From positions 132,181,388 to 132,245,387 of the forward strand of contig NC_134644.1 in NCBI RefSeq assembly GCF_030463565.1: a stretch of DNA of 64,000 bases. The letters are read 5' to 3'. The notes beneath the pieces are model-generated. The model had not been told where the DNA came from, made no database searches, and saw only the letters and a program-made list of their open reading frames with translations. Of the stretch, positions 36,433 through 47,573 are shown piece by piece; the stretch's first letter is position 1, and each line of letters begins with the position of its first letter. Both the position numbers and the translations under genes were made by a program. The DNA is from Pelecanus crispus. Lineage: Eukaryota > Chordata > Aves > Pelecaniformes > Pelecanidae.

Positions 36433-39316
36433 CAGGGGCTCTCGGGGCAACTCCCCCGGCACCCCCACCTAGTTTGGTTTTTTTTAAAAAAAGCAGTATT
36501 TGTTACGTGCTTTTGATTTTTGCGAGGGAAGAAATAACCGCTACTGGAGAGGTGATCGACTGGGAGAAGGTGGATTTCATGCAGCTAGATCTGTGTTGTA
36601 GGGCTGATGCAGGAATTAACCCAGGTGGGCTGCGGGGGGAGCAGGGAAAGGGGTGTGGCTGCTGGAGGGGTGGTACTGGGGGAGAGGGGGGAGCTGATTT
36701 TAGCTTTGGAGGAAGTTTGGAGAAACCTGCTGGGCAGTATTGGGCTTCCGGACGTGTAGGATTTAGGGAAGCTGGTGTGAAGAAGTCATTGCATTTGGAG
36801 TGGTTGTTGCTCTGCGTAGAGACCTGCACCTGAGGGTACACTTGGATGTGAAGAGATGATGATCAGCCGGCCTGTAGGGCCAAACCTCGTGTGAAGCCAC
36901 GCTGCACGGAAAGGGTTTCACCGGCATGAACGTGGCCCTTCCAGGCGGCGTCCCTTCAAGGGAACAAATCAGACTTGAGCTTGCAAAATGTGAGCAGCAT
37001 TGCTTTGGAGGGTGTTTTTTGCCTTATGCCCATCCTTGGGCAGCAGAACTCTGATACTGAAAAGCGCTAAATACTCACAACTTCAAAAAATGTCCGTATG
37101 AGGAGAGGATGCTTAGTACCACCAGAAAAAATGGGACTGAAGGTATTTCCTTGGCACTGAGATACTTAATAAGCCTCCTTTCCAGATTGGTATGTTTGTG
37201 TTGCTGTTACGCATCTGTAGAAGGGAGAGAACACAACTTTCTGAATTTTCATCTAATTAATTAAGCAAACACTTGCTTATGAAACACTAGACTTAATATA
37301 TTGCATATGAAACAGCAATTCATGATGCAATCTTCTTCAGGCAGCTTTAAAAATCTGCTGTTTGATCCAGTAATCGCCAAAGAAATTCTGAGAATTCCCT
37401 GTGCACACTTTGAAGGAGAAAGAATGGAGAGAACACGTGTGATACATACCTACTGGTGAGGGAGCAGGCTGCTTTACTTGCTCGCTTGCCTTGGAACAAA
37501 TGGCTCCCCATAGTCAAAAAGAGCACGGGTTTGAAAGGTGCTGTGCGGTTTAAATAAATACTTTTCTTGCTTCCCCTGCACATTCTATTTAAAGTATTGT
37601 TGAAAGACGTCACAAGGTCTTTTCTTTCAGGTACACAGTTTTGGGTCACAGTCTAGGCTCTTGACTATAGACTGCTGCACCCTCAAGAGCTATTCATGGA
37701 AGAGAAATTAACTGCTGGATTAGAATATTTTAGTGGGAGTTAATGTATTATTGTATTAATACAGTAAATCCAGGAGGCTGATGATAGCCAAACAGTGACA
37801 CTGATGAAATTTGGGTTTGGCTGCTGCTTTCTTTTTGCAGATTTTATTGTTTACAGCAGCTCGCTTAAAACAAGGAAGTGTAAAAAACACCCATTCATTT
37901 AATTTTCAAAAAGGCTTAAATAAAATATGTGCTTTGTAGTAATACTTGGAAATTAATAATGTTTAACATTGAGACTGACCTTATGATTGGAGCTGGAGGC
38001 TAGAAGGTGGGAGACCTGGCTCCCTTCCCCACCTTGTACAAAGGATTCCTGCAAGTAATAAACTCACTGAATAAAACTTGCTGAAATAAAACTCACTAAA
38101 TGTCTTGAGTTTACTTGTCTGTATGATGAAAGGCTAAAATTAGCCTTAAAGACACCCTTTTTAAGACTGTCAAATTAGTGTATTCCACAGTCTGCAGTCA
38201 GAGAAGACGCAAATGGAATCATTACTCTTGATTCAAGTTCAGAAATGAAACTACCCGAATTTGTATTAGATGAGGATGTCTCCAGAGGCATCTCCAGAAA
38301 GCTCTTGACATTTGTTGTCGGGTAGATATTGGCACCTCTAGTAGAACAGTGTAACCAGTAGCACACTAAACTGCTATTTATGCTTCATGTGAATCTGTGG
38401 TAGATTCTTTATTACATCAACCTGACTTCACCATTTAATCTTGATTATGGATGTGTCACAACAAATGAAGACAAAGCAAACAGAGACTAAGGGTTGGTCT
38501 AAGCTGGATAAATGCAACTGCATGGTGACTAGGATACCCATCCACACTTCAGAATAATAAAAACCAACAACAGCCTGGCTTGCTGTTGGAGCCATATTCT
38601 CTTAAAAGCTTGCTCTTTTTTTTTTTTTTAATTTCTATCAGAGCACTCAAAATATGCTAAATATTTTTATATTAAAGCATTAATTATCCCCCACCTACCC
38701 TAGCTGCTGAAGTGGAATAGTGTAATACGCTTGCAAACAGCCTGATCTTTCTGCTTTCTTTTAACTGGCAAGAACTAGGAAAGGAAGTACATACTGGTGT
38801 ATGTATACACCACATACTGGTGCCTGTATGCTGTGATTCATTCTATATGTCTGCTGTGAAGCTTGTAGAATCCTAATAAATTTCCAGTGGCAGTGTCAGC
38901 TGCTTTAGCAATTGCAGGTACATCATTGCAATTGCAGCATACACTAAGTTTGTTTTAGTCACATATTGCAACTACCCAGGGAGGAGTGGGTCTTAGTTTG
39001 AAAACTAGTGCCTTGCTAAATAGAAGTTAAATGTCTCCCATGTTGCCTATGAAGGAAGCAGGGCAAACACCACTTAGCCAGAATTCTTCAAAATTGACTT
39101 TTTCTTCTTATTCCAGCAGAAGAATAACAGCTGGGGCAAAGGAGATTCCAGTCAAAAGGATTACCATACTGAATGCAGACGATGGAGTTGCATTCTGGAT
39201 TTTCATTTACCATATGCATTTCCTTTGAGTCATATTTACCCTCTAACAGGAATTTATTGAATTCTAGTTCCCTCTGTCAGCAGAATGAAAATACAGGAAT
39301 TGTAGAAGTGACAATT
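36433..39316. other. Intergenic DNA, nothing recognised
   Basis: The left 500 bases are moderately GC-rich (CpG-island shore), then AT-rich. No coding or repeat signal supported. Confidence 0.5.
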
Positions 39317-40179
39317 GTAGAAGGATGAGATGTCATCCAAAGGCACCTGGACAAGCTGGAGAGGTGGGCCTCTGTGAACTTCATGAGGTTCAACAAAGCC
39401 AAGTGCAAGGTCCTGCTACCCAGGTCAGGGCAACCCCCAGTATCAATACAGGCTGGGGGATGAAGGGATTGAGAGCAGCCCTGCCGAGAAGGACTTGGGG
39501 TTACTGGTGGATGAAAAGCTGGACATAAGCTAACAATGTGCACTTGCAGCCCAGAAAGCCAATTGAATCCTGGGCTGCATCAAAGGCAGCGTGGCCAGCA
39601 GGTCGAGGGAGGTGATTCTGCCCCTCTACTCTGCTCTGGTGAGACCCCACCTGGAGCACTGCATCCAGCTCTGGGGCCCTCAGCACAAGGAGGACATGGA
39701 CCTGTTGGGGTGGGTCCAGAGGAGGGACACAAAAATGATCCGAGGGCTGGTGCACCTCTCCTACGAGGACAGGCTGAGGGAGTTGGGGTTGTTCAGCCTG
39801 GAGAAGAGAAGGCTGCGAGGAGACCTTATTGCGGCCTTCCAGTACTTAAAGGGGGCCTACAGGAAAGATGGGGAGAATCTTTTTAGCAAGGCCTGTTGTG
39901 ACAGGACAAGGAGTAATGGTTTTAAACTAAAGGAGGACAGATTTAGACGGCATATAAGGAAGAAATTGTTTACAATGCGGGTGGTGAAGCACTGGGACAG
40001 GTTGCCCAGAGAGGTAGTGGAGGCCCCATCCCTAGAAACATTCAAGGTCAGGTTGGATGGGGCTCTGAGCAACCTGATCTAGTTAAAGCTGTCCCTGCTC
40101 GCTGCAGGGGGTTTGGGCTAGATGACCTCTAATGGTCCCTTCCAACCCAAAGCATTCTATGATTCTACGATTCTATGAC
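39317..40179 (+). mobile_element. CR1 LINE, 5'-truncated, 3' end intact
   Basis: It encodes the C-terminal part of the CR1 ORF2 protein (readable at 39591-40082, with [20 protein letters not shown] and [19 protein letters not shown]), including the segment after the reverse transcriptase. The earlier portion is broken by frame changes. The 3' UTR ends CCCTTCCAACCCAAAGCATT followed by ATTCTATGAT-type repeats, the CR1 hallmark. The 5' end is truncated near 39317. Its 3' UTR closely matches the tail of the SINE at 53.77 kb. Confidence 0.9.
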
Positions 40180-41452
40180 AAACTGTTACCCACTGCTACC
40201 CCATTCACTACATCTGGGTTCATGAAAGGCAGGTCCTGCTTGACCAACCTGATCTCCTTCTATGATCTGGTGACCCACCTAGTGGATGAGGGAAAGGCTG
40301 TGGGTGTCATCTACCTGGACTTTAGTAAAGCCTTTGACACCCTCTCCCACACCCACTCCCTTCTCCTAAGGAAGCTGGAGGCTCATGGCCTAGGCGTACT
40401 CTGCGCTGGGTAAAAAACTGGCTGGATGGCTGAGCCCAGAGAGTTGTGGTGAATGGAGTTAAATCCAGTTGGCGACCGGTTGCAAGTGGTGTTCCCCAGG
40501 GCTCAGTTTTGGGGCCAGTTTTGTTTAGTATCTTTATCAACGATCTGGATGAGGGGATTGAGTGTGCCCTCGGTAAGTTTGCAGATGACACCAAGTTGGG
40601 CGGGAGTGTCGATCTGCTGGAGGGTAGGATGGCCCTGCAGAGGGACCTGGACAGGCTGGATCGATGGGCCGAGGCCAACTGTATGAGGTTCAACAAAGCC
40701 AAGTGCCAGGTCCTGCACTTGGGTCACAACAACCCCGTGCAGCGCTACAGGCTTGGGGAAGAGTGGCTGGAAAGCTGCCTGGCCAAAAAGGACCTGGGGG
40801 TGCTGCTTGGCAGCTGGCGGAACATGAGCCAACAGTGTGCCCAGGTGGCCAAGAAGGCCAACACCATCCTGGCTTGTATCAGGAATAGTGTGGCCAGCAG
40901 GACTGGAGAAGTGATTGTCTCCCTTTACTCAGCACTGGTGAGGCAGCACCTCGAATACTGTGGCCACTTTTGGGCCCCTCAGTACAAGAAGGACATTGAG
41001 GTGCTGGAGCATGTCCAGACAAGGGCAAAGAAGCTGGTGAAGGGTCTGGAGCACAGGCCTTATGAGGAGTGGCTGAGGGAACTGGGATTGTTTAGTCTGG
41101 AGAAGAGGAGGCTGAGGGGAGACCTTATTGCTCTCTACAGCTACCTGAAAGGAGGCTGTAGTGAGGTGGGCATTGTTCTCTTCTCCCAAGTAGTTAGCAA
41201 TAGGACAAGAGGAAATGGGCTCAAGCTGCATCAGGGGAGGTTTAGATTGGATATTAGGAAAAATTTCTTAATGGAAAGAGTGGTCAAGCATTGAACAGGC
41301 TGCCCAGAGAGGTGGTGGAGTCACCATCCAAGGAGGTGTTCAAAAAACGTGTAGACATGGCACTTTGGGACATGGTTTAGTGGGGATGGTGGTGTTGGGT
41401 TGATGGTTGGACTGATGATCTTAGAGATCCTTTCCAATCTTAATGATTCCTA
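40180..41452 (+). pseudogene. CR1 LINE with frameshifted reverse transcriptase
   Basis: This second CR1 copy directly follows the first. Reverse-transcriptase motifs are visible: [10 protein letters not shown] (catalytic Asp) in the first frame, up to about 40413, then after a frame change [13 protein letters not shown] and FADDTKL (the YADD-type catalytic motif) in the frame 40446-41294, and finally the C-terminal [20 protein letters not shown]. One frameshift near 40400-40445 and loss of the 5' part make it non-functional. The 3' end (GATCTTAGAGATCCTTTCCA, then AATGATTCCT) differs from the first copy, so it belongs to another CR1 subfamily. Its exact left boundary, between 40180 and 40210, is uncertain. 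Confidence 0.88.
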
Positions 41453-43840
41453 GTTTTTTACTTTTATTAAAAAATAATCCAGCCACCAAGCCAGGAAACA
41501 TGAAATTCTTCCACTGAATAGCATGCTTCTATCCCTTGCAAATCAAATTAAGAAACGGACAAATCCTCATTGGAAGAGGAACATGCCAGCACTAAGTATC
41601 ATCCTGACTTAGCCACTGGATGCCCAGATACCAAAGTTCACAGCCTGTTAAGCTACCGCATTTCCAGTATGATGGTCGGTGTCAGGACCTGACAGTTTGT
41701 CTTTCATTCCTTGAGCATTTTACTGCAGTGTGGTGAACCTGATCAGAACTGATGACTAAAACCCTGCAAGAAAATATTTGGGGTTTGCTTTTTCATCTGG
41801 GCCAGCTCTGTGATCAAATTTACCGTGTGCCCACACAGTGCAGAGGATTGTGTGGCAATAGGAGAGAAAGACTACAAAACAAGACTAACTTAATCGGAGC
41901 TCCCATGGGATGTGAAAGTGTGGAATGGGCAGAAGCTTCTAACCTTGGCAACAGGTAGCATTATAGACAGGGATGTGTCTGAAATTATGTTTACCCCAAC
42001 AGGAATGCCTGTTATGTTAGGCCTCTAATGCCAAAGTCCAATTATTCCTTGTGGATGTAGGTGGCTACACCAGCTCATATGAGTAACTGGTGTTTACTGA
42101 TGGTGAAAGTGGTGTACACCCTTCAGTCACGGGTGTGTGCCAATATCTGTTATAGTAGGGTTATGATGATGACAGTGATGTGAAGGACTTAAAACCACAT
42201 TTTCCACCTCCCAGGAGGACATGTCGAATACCTGGTTATAACTTCTTTATCAGAGCTGCAGAGCTTTGAGTCATGCTGGACAAGAACGTATAACATACGT
42301 ACCTGGCCTTTCTGATACCTTGCAGTATAAAAGTGGATGACAGCAGCAGCATCACCTCTTTGAAGTGACATTTGCCCAGGGTGCTGAACTTTGCTGAACT
42401 CTCTGCAATGGGGATGGAATTGGCACACTCCGATCCCCTCTGGGTACTCAGGTACAGAAGCATTCAGTGCAGTCAAAGCATTCGATGCTTTGGCACCAAC
42501 TTGCTGGGGGTGGCAGCTGAGGGCTCGCTCAGGTAAGCAAGCAGCATTGGCTGAGCACTCCTCTGCCTCCAGAGCTGACCCACTTTATTCAGAACAGTGA
42601 GACAAATGAAAGAAAAGGTGCAAGTAATTCTAGTGTAATACAGAAGTGTTAAAGCATATGCTCAAATATTGAGTATGTGTCCAAGTGGTGTTATAAATCA
42701 GGGACTCATCTAGCAGCGTCGTGTTTTCTGATCCCTCAACTAGGGTTTTATTTGCAAATGCACAAGCTATAACTTTGATGCAAAACAAACATGGATAATC
42801 AGTAGCCTGCCACAGTCAACTGTAAAGAGATTGTTGTTATATAGCTCTTTGCTCACTGTTTTTGTATGTTTCCCTATGTGCCTGTGGCATATATTCCTCA
42901 TAGGACCTCTACTTTTAAGAGCACCTGCCTGTACTGCAGGAGGAAGTGGTTCACAAGAGATTTATTTCCTTTCTCCAGGAAAAAAACCATATTTGTGAGT
43001 CGTTACTTGGGGAGTTTGGTCTAAAACATTATTTAGAATACAGATGGGTACGGGCTGTCAGGATGGATTTAAAGGGAGAAGTTGGGGGGAAAAAAAGGTA
43101 ATTCATAATAATATAATCCTCACTGAATAGTAAACAGAGTGAGGCAGCTTCCTACCATTTGGGACTTGGAAAAATTTATCCCTAATAAAGAGTAATGCAA
43201 GGTTTCTGACATGGAAAAATTAGAGACACAGCAGGGAAGCAAAACTAGCAAAAGAGATCCGAGGTCTGTAGTGATGTTTGGGAAATTAGGCAGCAAGGCT
43301 GATGGCCAGCTAACAGAAAGAAAAGTTAGCAAGGTTTTAATTAATTGAGCGTATATGAAAGCAGTGGGTGGGAGAGTGTGTTCTAATACGGGAATAAGCG
43401 GGGACTGGAGGAGAACATGGGATGGCAACAGCAGGGTATAACAAACCAAAGAACTAATTTAAATCTCCATGCACTGGACAGAAGGCTCCAGGTGAGACCG
43501 TGACGAATATCTCATCTGGGCTTGCAGATCTGTGCCCTGATGGAAACTCGGGGCAGCCTTGCAGGTAGGTAGGGGTGCATGTGGAGATAAATGATAGGGG
43601 GAGAAGAAAACAAAGAAATAATGATTCTGTGCCAGATCTAATTTCATTTCTCTGCTTTTCCTTGTTTTCAAATTCTGTTGCTTTTTGTCTTGGTGTAAAT
43701 GGTATATAGTCTGGAGGCAGTGAGGTGCAGAACATTTAGCGTACTCTAATGCACTCTCTAACATGTGGCCACTAATCCTCCGAGTGTTCAGCTTCATTCT
43801 ATACTTGTATCACTGTAAGCTACTGTAAAAAAAGGAAACT
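41453..43840. other. Intergenic DNA, nothing recognised
   Basis: Unique-looking sequence between the CR1 pair and the ERV remnant. No supported features. Confidence 0.5.
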
Positions 43841-44443
43841 TGTTCTCACAGTTTAACCCCAGCTGGCAACTAAGCACCACACAGCCGCTCACTCACTCCT
43901 ACCAGGTGGGGTGGTGGAGAGAATCAGAAGAGTAAAAGTGAGAAAAATCGTGGGTTGAGATAAAGGCAGTTTAATAAGTAAAGCAAAAGCCACACATGCA
44001 AGCAAAGCAAAACAAGGAATTAATTCCCTACTTCCCATCGGCAGGCAGGTGTTCAGCCATCTCCAGGAAAGCAGGGCTCCATCACGTGTAATGCTTACTG
44101 GGGAAGACAAACGGCATCACTCCGAACATCCCCACCCTTCCTTCTTCTTCCCCCAGCTTTATATGCTGAGCATGATGTCATATGGTATGGGATATCCCTT
44201 TGGTCAGGTGGGGTCAGCTGTCCCAGCTGTGTCCCTTCCCAGCTTCTTGTGCACCCCCAGCCTGCTTGCTGGTGGGGTGGGGTGAGAGGCAGAAAAGGCC
44301 TTGACTGCGTGTAAGCACTGCTCAGCAATAATGAAAACAACCCTGTGTTATCACCACTGTTTTCAGCACAAATCCAAACCATATTGTGATACTAGCTACT
44401 AACAAAGAAAATTAACTCTACCCCAGCCAAAACCAGCAGCACA
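43841..44443 (-). mobile_element. 3' LTR of an ERV remnant (minus)
   Basis: Minus-strand LTR from TGTGCTGCTGGTTTTGG (44443) to ACTGTGAGAACA (43841), very similar to the LTR at 13.35 kb. Unlike that copy, it is followed on the plus-strand right side by ERV internal sequence. The adjacent minus-strand purine run GGGGTGGAGAA directly before the LTR looks like the polypurine tract that primes plus-strand DNA synthesis, which marks this as the 3' LTR. Confidence 0.82.
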
Positions 44444-45540
44444 TTCTCCACCCCTTATTCCCTACCATTTATATCATGCTCAGGTCCCACACTCAGGTTC
44501 CCGTTACCCACCACCCCCCCTTCCCATCCTTCAATACAATACACAGACATCATTCCCTTAGTCTATGGACCACCCTTGTAAAATGTCTGCAAAATGTCCA
44601 CAAATGTTCAAAAAATGTCCACTGAGTTCATTTAGTCCATGACTTTGGGGTCCATCTGTTATGGTGGTCACTCATGATGGGAGAGGTGGTATGTTGCGTG
44701 GAGTTACTGGGCACCAAAGCCAGCTCAGGTCGGGTCAGTGCTGCACTTGCACTGCTCCTTCTAAGGCTTGTCCTTCATTGGTTCAGGTGGTTCCTGCTAT
44801 TCCAATAACATGCAACTCAAATCCCAGGATACAAGAATTTAAAAATATATCCATAACAGTCTCCACCCCTGGTCTCTTTGGACCAGACCATAGGTACACC
44901 CCTAAGGGTTTACCTACTCCAAGTGGAGCCTTACCTATGAGCCACAGTCTCTCCAGGGGCATGCCTGCGGCGGCATAGACTTATCCACAGCCACAGTCAC
45001 TTTGAGGGGCACCTGTTCCAGCGTGGCCTTCTCCATGGGCCACAATGCCTTCAGAGATATACCTGCTGTGGCACAGACATAACCATGGCCACAGATGCTT
45101 TGAGATGTACCTGTGCTGATGTGGACTTATTCACAGCCACAGATGCTTCGGGGTGTCCTGCTCCCGCGTGGACTCATCCACAGGTCACAGTCCCTTTGAT
45201 TCAAGTTCACACTGGAGTTCCAGCCTGTCCAGTACAGCAGGACAGAAACAGCAGCGATGCCCTGGCCATCTGCCAGCCCAGGTACAAGGCCACTGCTGTT
45301 ATCAAAATGCTCCCAGGCACAGCAGAGTAAGATGATCAGCAGTACAGCAAGAGCAAAAGGAAAAAGCAGCCACTAACGAGCACTAGGCTCCAATATACAG
45401 CAAGGCAAGCAAGCCCCATGGCAAGCACAGGAGCCTGCCATTTAATAGCTAACCAGCAATAAGAGCTATAAATTTGATCTAGCACATTCCAATCAAACCT
45501 GTCATTATCTCAAATCCCTTGAGCCCCATGTTGGGCGCCT
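44444..45540 (-). mobile_element. ERV internal remnant without coding genes
   Basis: This is about 1.1 kb between the polypurine tract beside the 3' LTR and a primer-binding-site-like sequence at the far end. It contains degenerate tandem modules (about 44940-45200) with phrases such as CACAGCCACAG and CCAGCGTGGCC. I see no gag, protease, reverse transcriptase or envelope coding sequence, and open frames are short. The element is either an internally deleted copy or a non-autonomous ERV. The expected 5' LTR beyond 45540 is absent. Confidence 0.7.
45522..45540 (-). other. tRNA primer binding site of the ERV remnant
   Basis: The minus strand reads GGCGCCCAACATGGGGC, one base from the lysine-tRNA (Lys1,2-type) primer site as I remember it (TGGCGCCCAACGTGGGGC). 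It lies at the 5' edge of the internal region, where a 5' LTR should end but does not. Confidence 0.6.
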
Positions 45541-46994
45541 ATTATCTCAAGCCCTTTGCTCCCCCATCCTTTCATTACTTTGTGTTTTATGGGCCTCAAG
45601 GAGATGGACATTTCTAGCTCTGCACCGTGCTTTCTAACATACTAGCTGATGTGATTATTACACATCAGGTTTTTTGGCTATTCTGAAGTAAGTGCCTCTC
45701 AACAAGAAGAAAAGTGCCCTCTGTCCCTTAATGAAACTTTGTAAAAGCCAGAACATACTTGCGCGTCTTGTGATGGACAATTTTGGCTTGTTGTGTATTT
45801 CTCAGAAGTTGAGATAATGCTGCAAATGGCTGTGAGAAGAGTAAAGGCTGCTACATTTCTCTGCATTAATTGTTGGTCTGTAAATTGAAGAAAAATGCTA
45901 TGAAGGGAAAAACTGCTGATACTTTTATATTATGTCCACGATATCATACCTAGTTACCAGCTGCAATGACACTTACCCTTGAGCCTCTGCTATTTGGAGA
46001 ATCCCAGCATTGGTGCTTTTGGATTTTAACTTGCCTTTTGCTCTATCATTTCTAAATCATTAGGGTCTTCAGCTGCAGAGAAAAGCCACACATAAAAATT
46101 CTGGTGAAACCATTTTGTCAAAGAACATGTAAATTCATGAACATTGATCATGAAGTATTTACAGGAGTGTACTGGCTTGGACAAGGTTTCACTGTGCTCC
46201 CTTGGTTACTTCAGAAGAGCTCCAAACCTGCTACTTTCTGAGTAATCCAGCTGGTATCTGAGGAACCAGAGATTAAATCCCCTTTGCTTTGCCAGGCTTG
46301 GTTCAAACTTAAAAGTCACTCTCCCACATCTACAGAATTGGATTTCTATGGTCCACTTAATAGTTTATGTAAGTTGAACAGCTCCCCAAAAGAAGATAAG
46401 GGTGTACAGGCCTGATTTCCACCAGGTAGTTCTGGATGTGCCTCAGTGGTACACATGGTACTACATGCAGTGCAAGCGACTGTTTTCATGATGTAAAATC
46501 CTGATCTAAACCAGGGAGATGATTTGTATTCAGGACTCCGAGGCCTTGAGTACTAACGGGGGCTACTGGCCTAAGTAGTGCTCTGCGGCTTAGAAAGTTA
46601 GAGAGTATAAGGAAAAAGATGTTTCAAATATAAAAGCAGGGAAAAAAATCCTGTCCAGCTCTTTTAGATACATTTCCCAACCCTTTTGTAAATTGTACCA
46701 CATTTTGGTGTATATTAATTACTATATTTACACTTTGATGATTTTGTTACATCAATTTGCCTACATTTGTTTGAAATGCATCCACTGCATTTGTTAATAC
46801 ATTTTTCCTGCAATAATCTTTGTGTATTATATGTAAGACTCATATTTTAAAAATCCGCTGCTATCACACTTCAGCTCTGTTTTTAATGCCTATACCTGGC
46901 TTTTGATGCGTGAAACTGAGCATCATGTTGTTAGGTGACAAAAGGCTGATGCACGTGATACCGCAGCAACACAAAGTGGTATGATAAAAAAAAT
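45541..46994. other. Intergenic DNA, nothing recognised
   Basis: AT-rich. It begins where a 5' LTR would be expected but shows no LTR sequence. Confidence 0.5.
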
Positions 46995-46999
46995 CTCAC

Positions 47000-47568
47000 T
47001 GTCCTGGTTCCGGCTGGGATAGAGTTAATTTCCTTCCTAGTAGCAGGCATAGTGCTGTGTTCTGGATTTAGGATGAGAAGAATGTTGATAACACACCGGT
47101 GTTTAGTTGTTGCTAAGTACTGCTTACACCAGTCAAGGACTTTTCAGCTTCCCATGCTCTGCCAGGTGCACAAGAAACTGGGAGGGGGCACAGCCAGAAT
47201 AGTTGATCCAAACTGACCAAAGGGCTATTCCATGCCATATGACGTCATGCTCAGTATAGAAACTGGGGGGGTTGGCCGGGGAGCAGCAGTCGCTGCTCAG
47301 GAACTGTCTGGGCATCAGTCAGTGGGTGGTGAGCAAATGCATTGTGCATCACTTGCTTTGTATATTGTTGTTGTTGTTATTATCATAATAATTATTATAT
47401 TGTTATCATTATCATTACTATTTTACTTTATTTCAATTATTAAACTGTTCTTATCTCAACCCAGGAGTTTTTCTCACTCTTACTCTCCCGATTCTCTCCC
47501 CCATCCCATCGGGATGTGAGCGAGTGGCTGCGTGGTGCTTAGTTGCTGGCTGGGACTAAACCACGACA
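47000..47568 (+). mobile_element. Well-preserved ERV solo LTR (plus)
   Basis: It runs from TGTCCTGGTTCCGGCTGGGA to AAACCACGACA with an exact 5-bp duplication CTCAC at 46995-46999 and 47569-47573. U3 contains an intact CRE palindrome and a TATA-like box, and R/U5 contains ATTAAACTGTTCTTATCTC. An AT-rich simple tract of TTG/TTA units lies at about 47365-47420. No internal viral sequence is present. It is a sister of the LTR at 21.8 kb, but its CG dinucleotides are better kept. Confidence 0.9.
47240..47258 (+). promoter_or_regulatory. CRE and TATA-like box in the 47-kb LTR
   Basis: A perfect CREB/ATF palindrome TGACGTCA (47240-47247) is followed 8 bases later by TATAGAA (from 47255). The same position in the related LTRs is decayed (TGACATCA in the 13.35-kb copy, GATGCCATG-like in the 21.8-kb copy). 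This is the likely core promoter of the LTR. Confidence 0.6.
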
Positions 47569-47573
47569 CTCAC

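Noticed and set aside
39591..41294. CR1 frames as host protein-coding genes
   Set aside because: They encode fragments of the CR1 reverse transcriptase and C-terminal region with truncation and a frameshift. They are retrotransposon remains.
44940..45340. Cys-rich frames in the ERV interior as a small secreted protein
   Set aside because: The cysteines follow from the tandem CACAG/TGTGG modules of the ERV interior. There is no signal peptide or family match.
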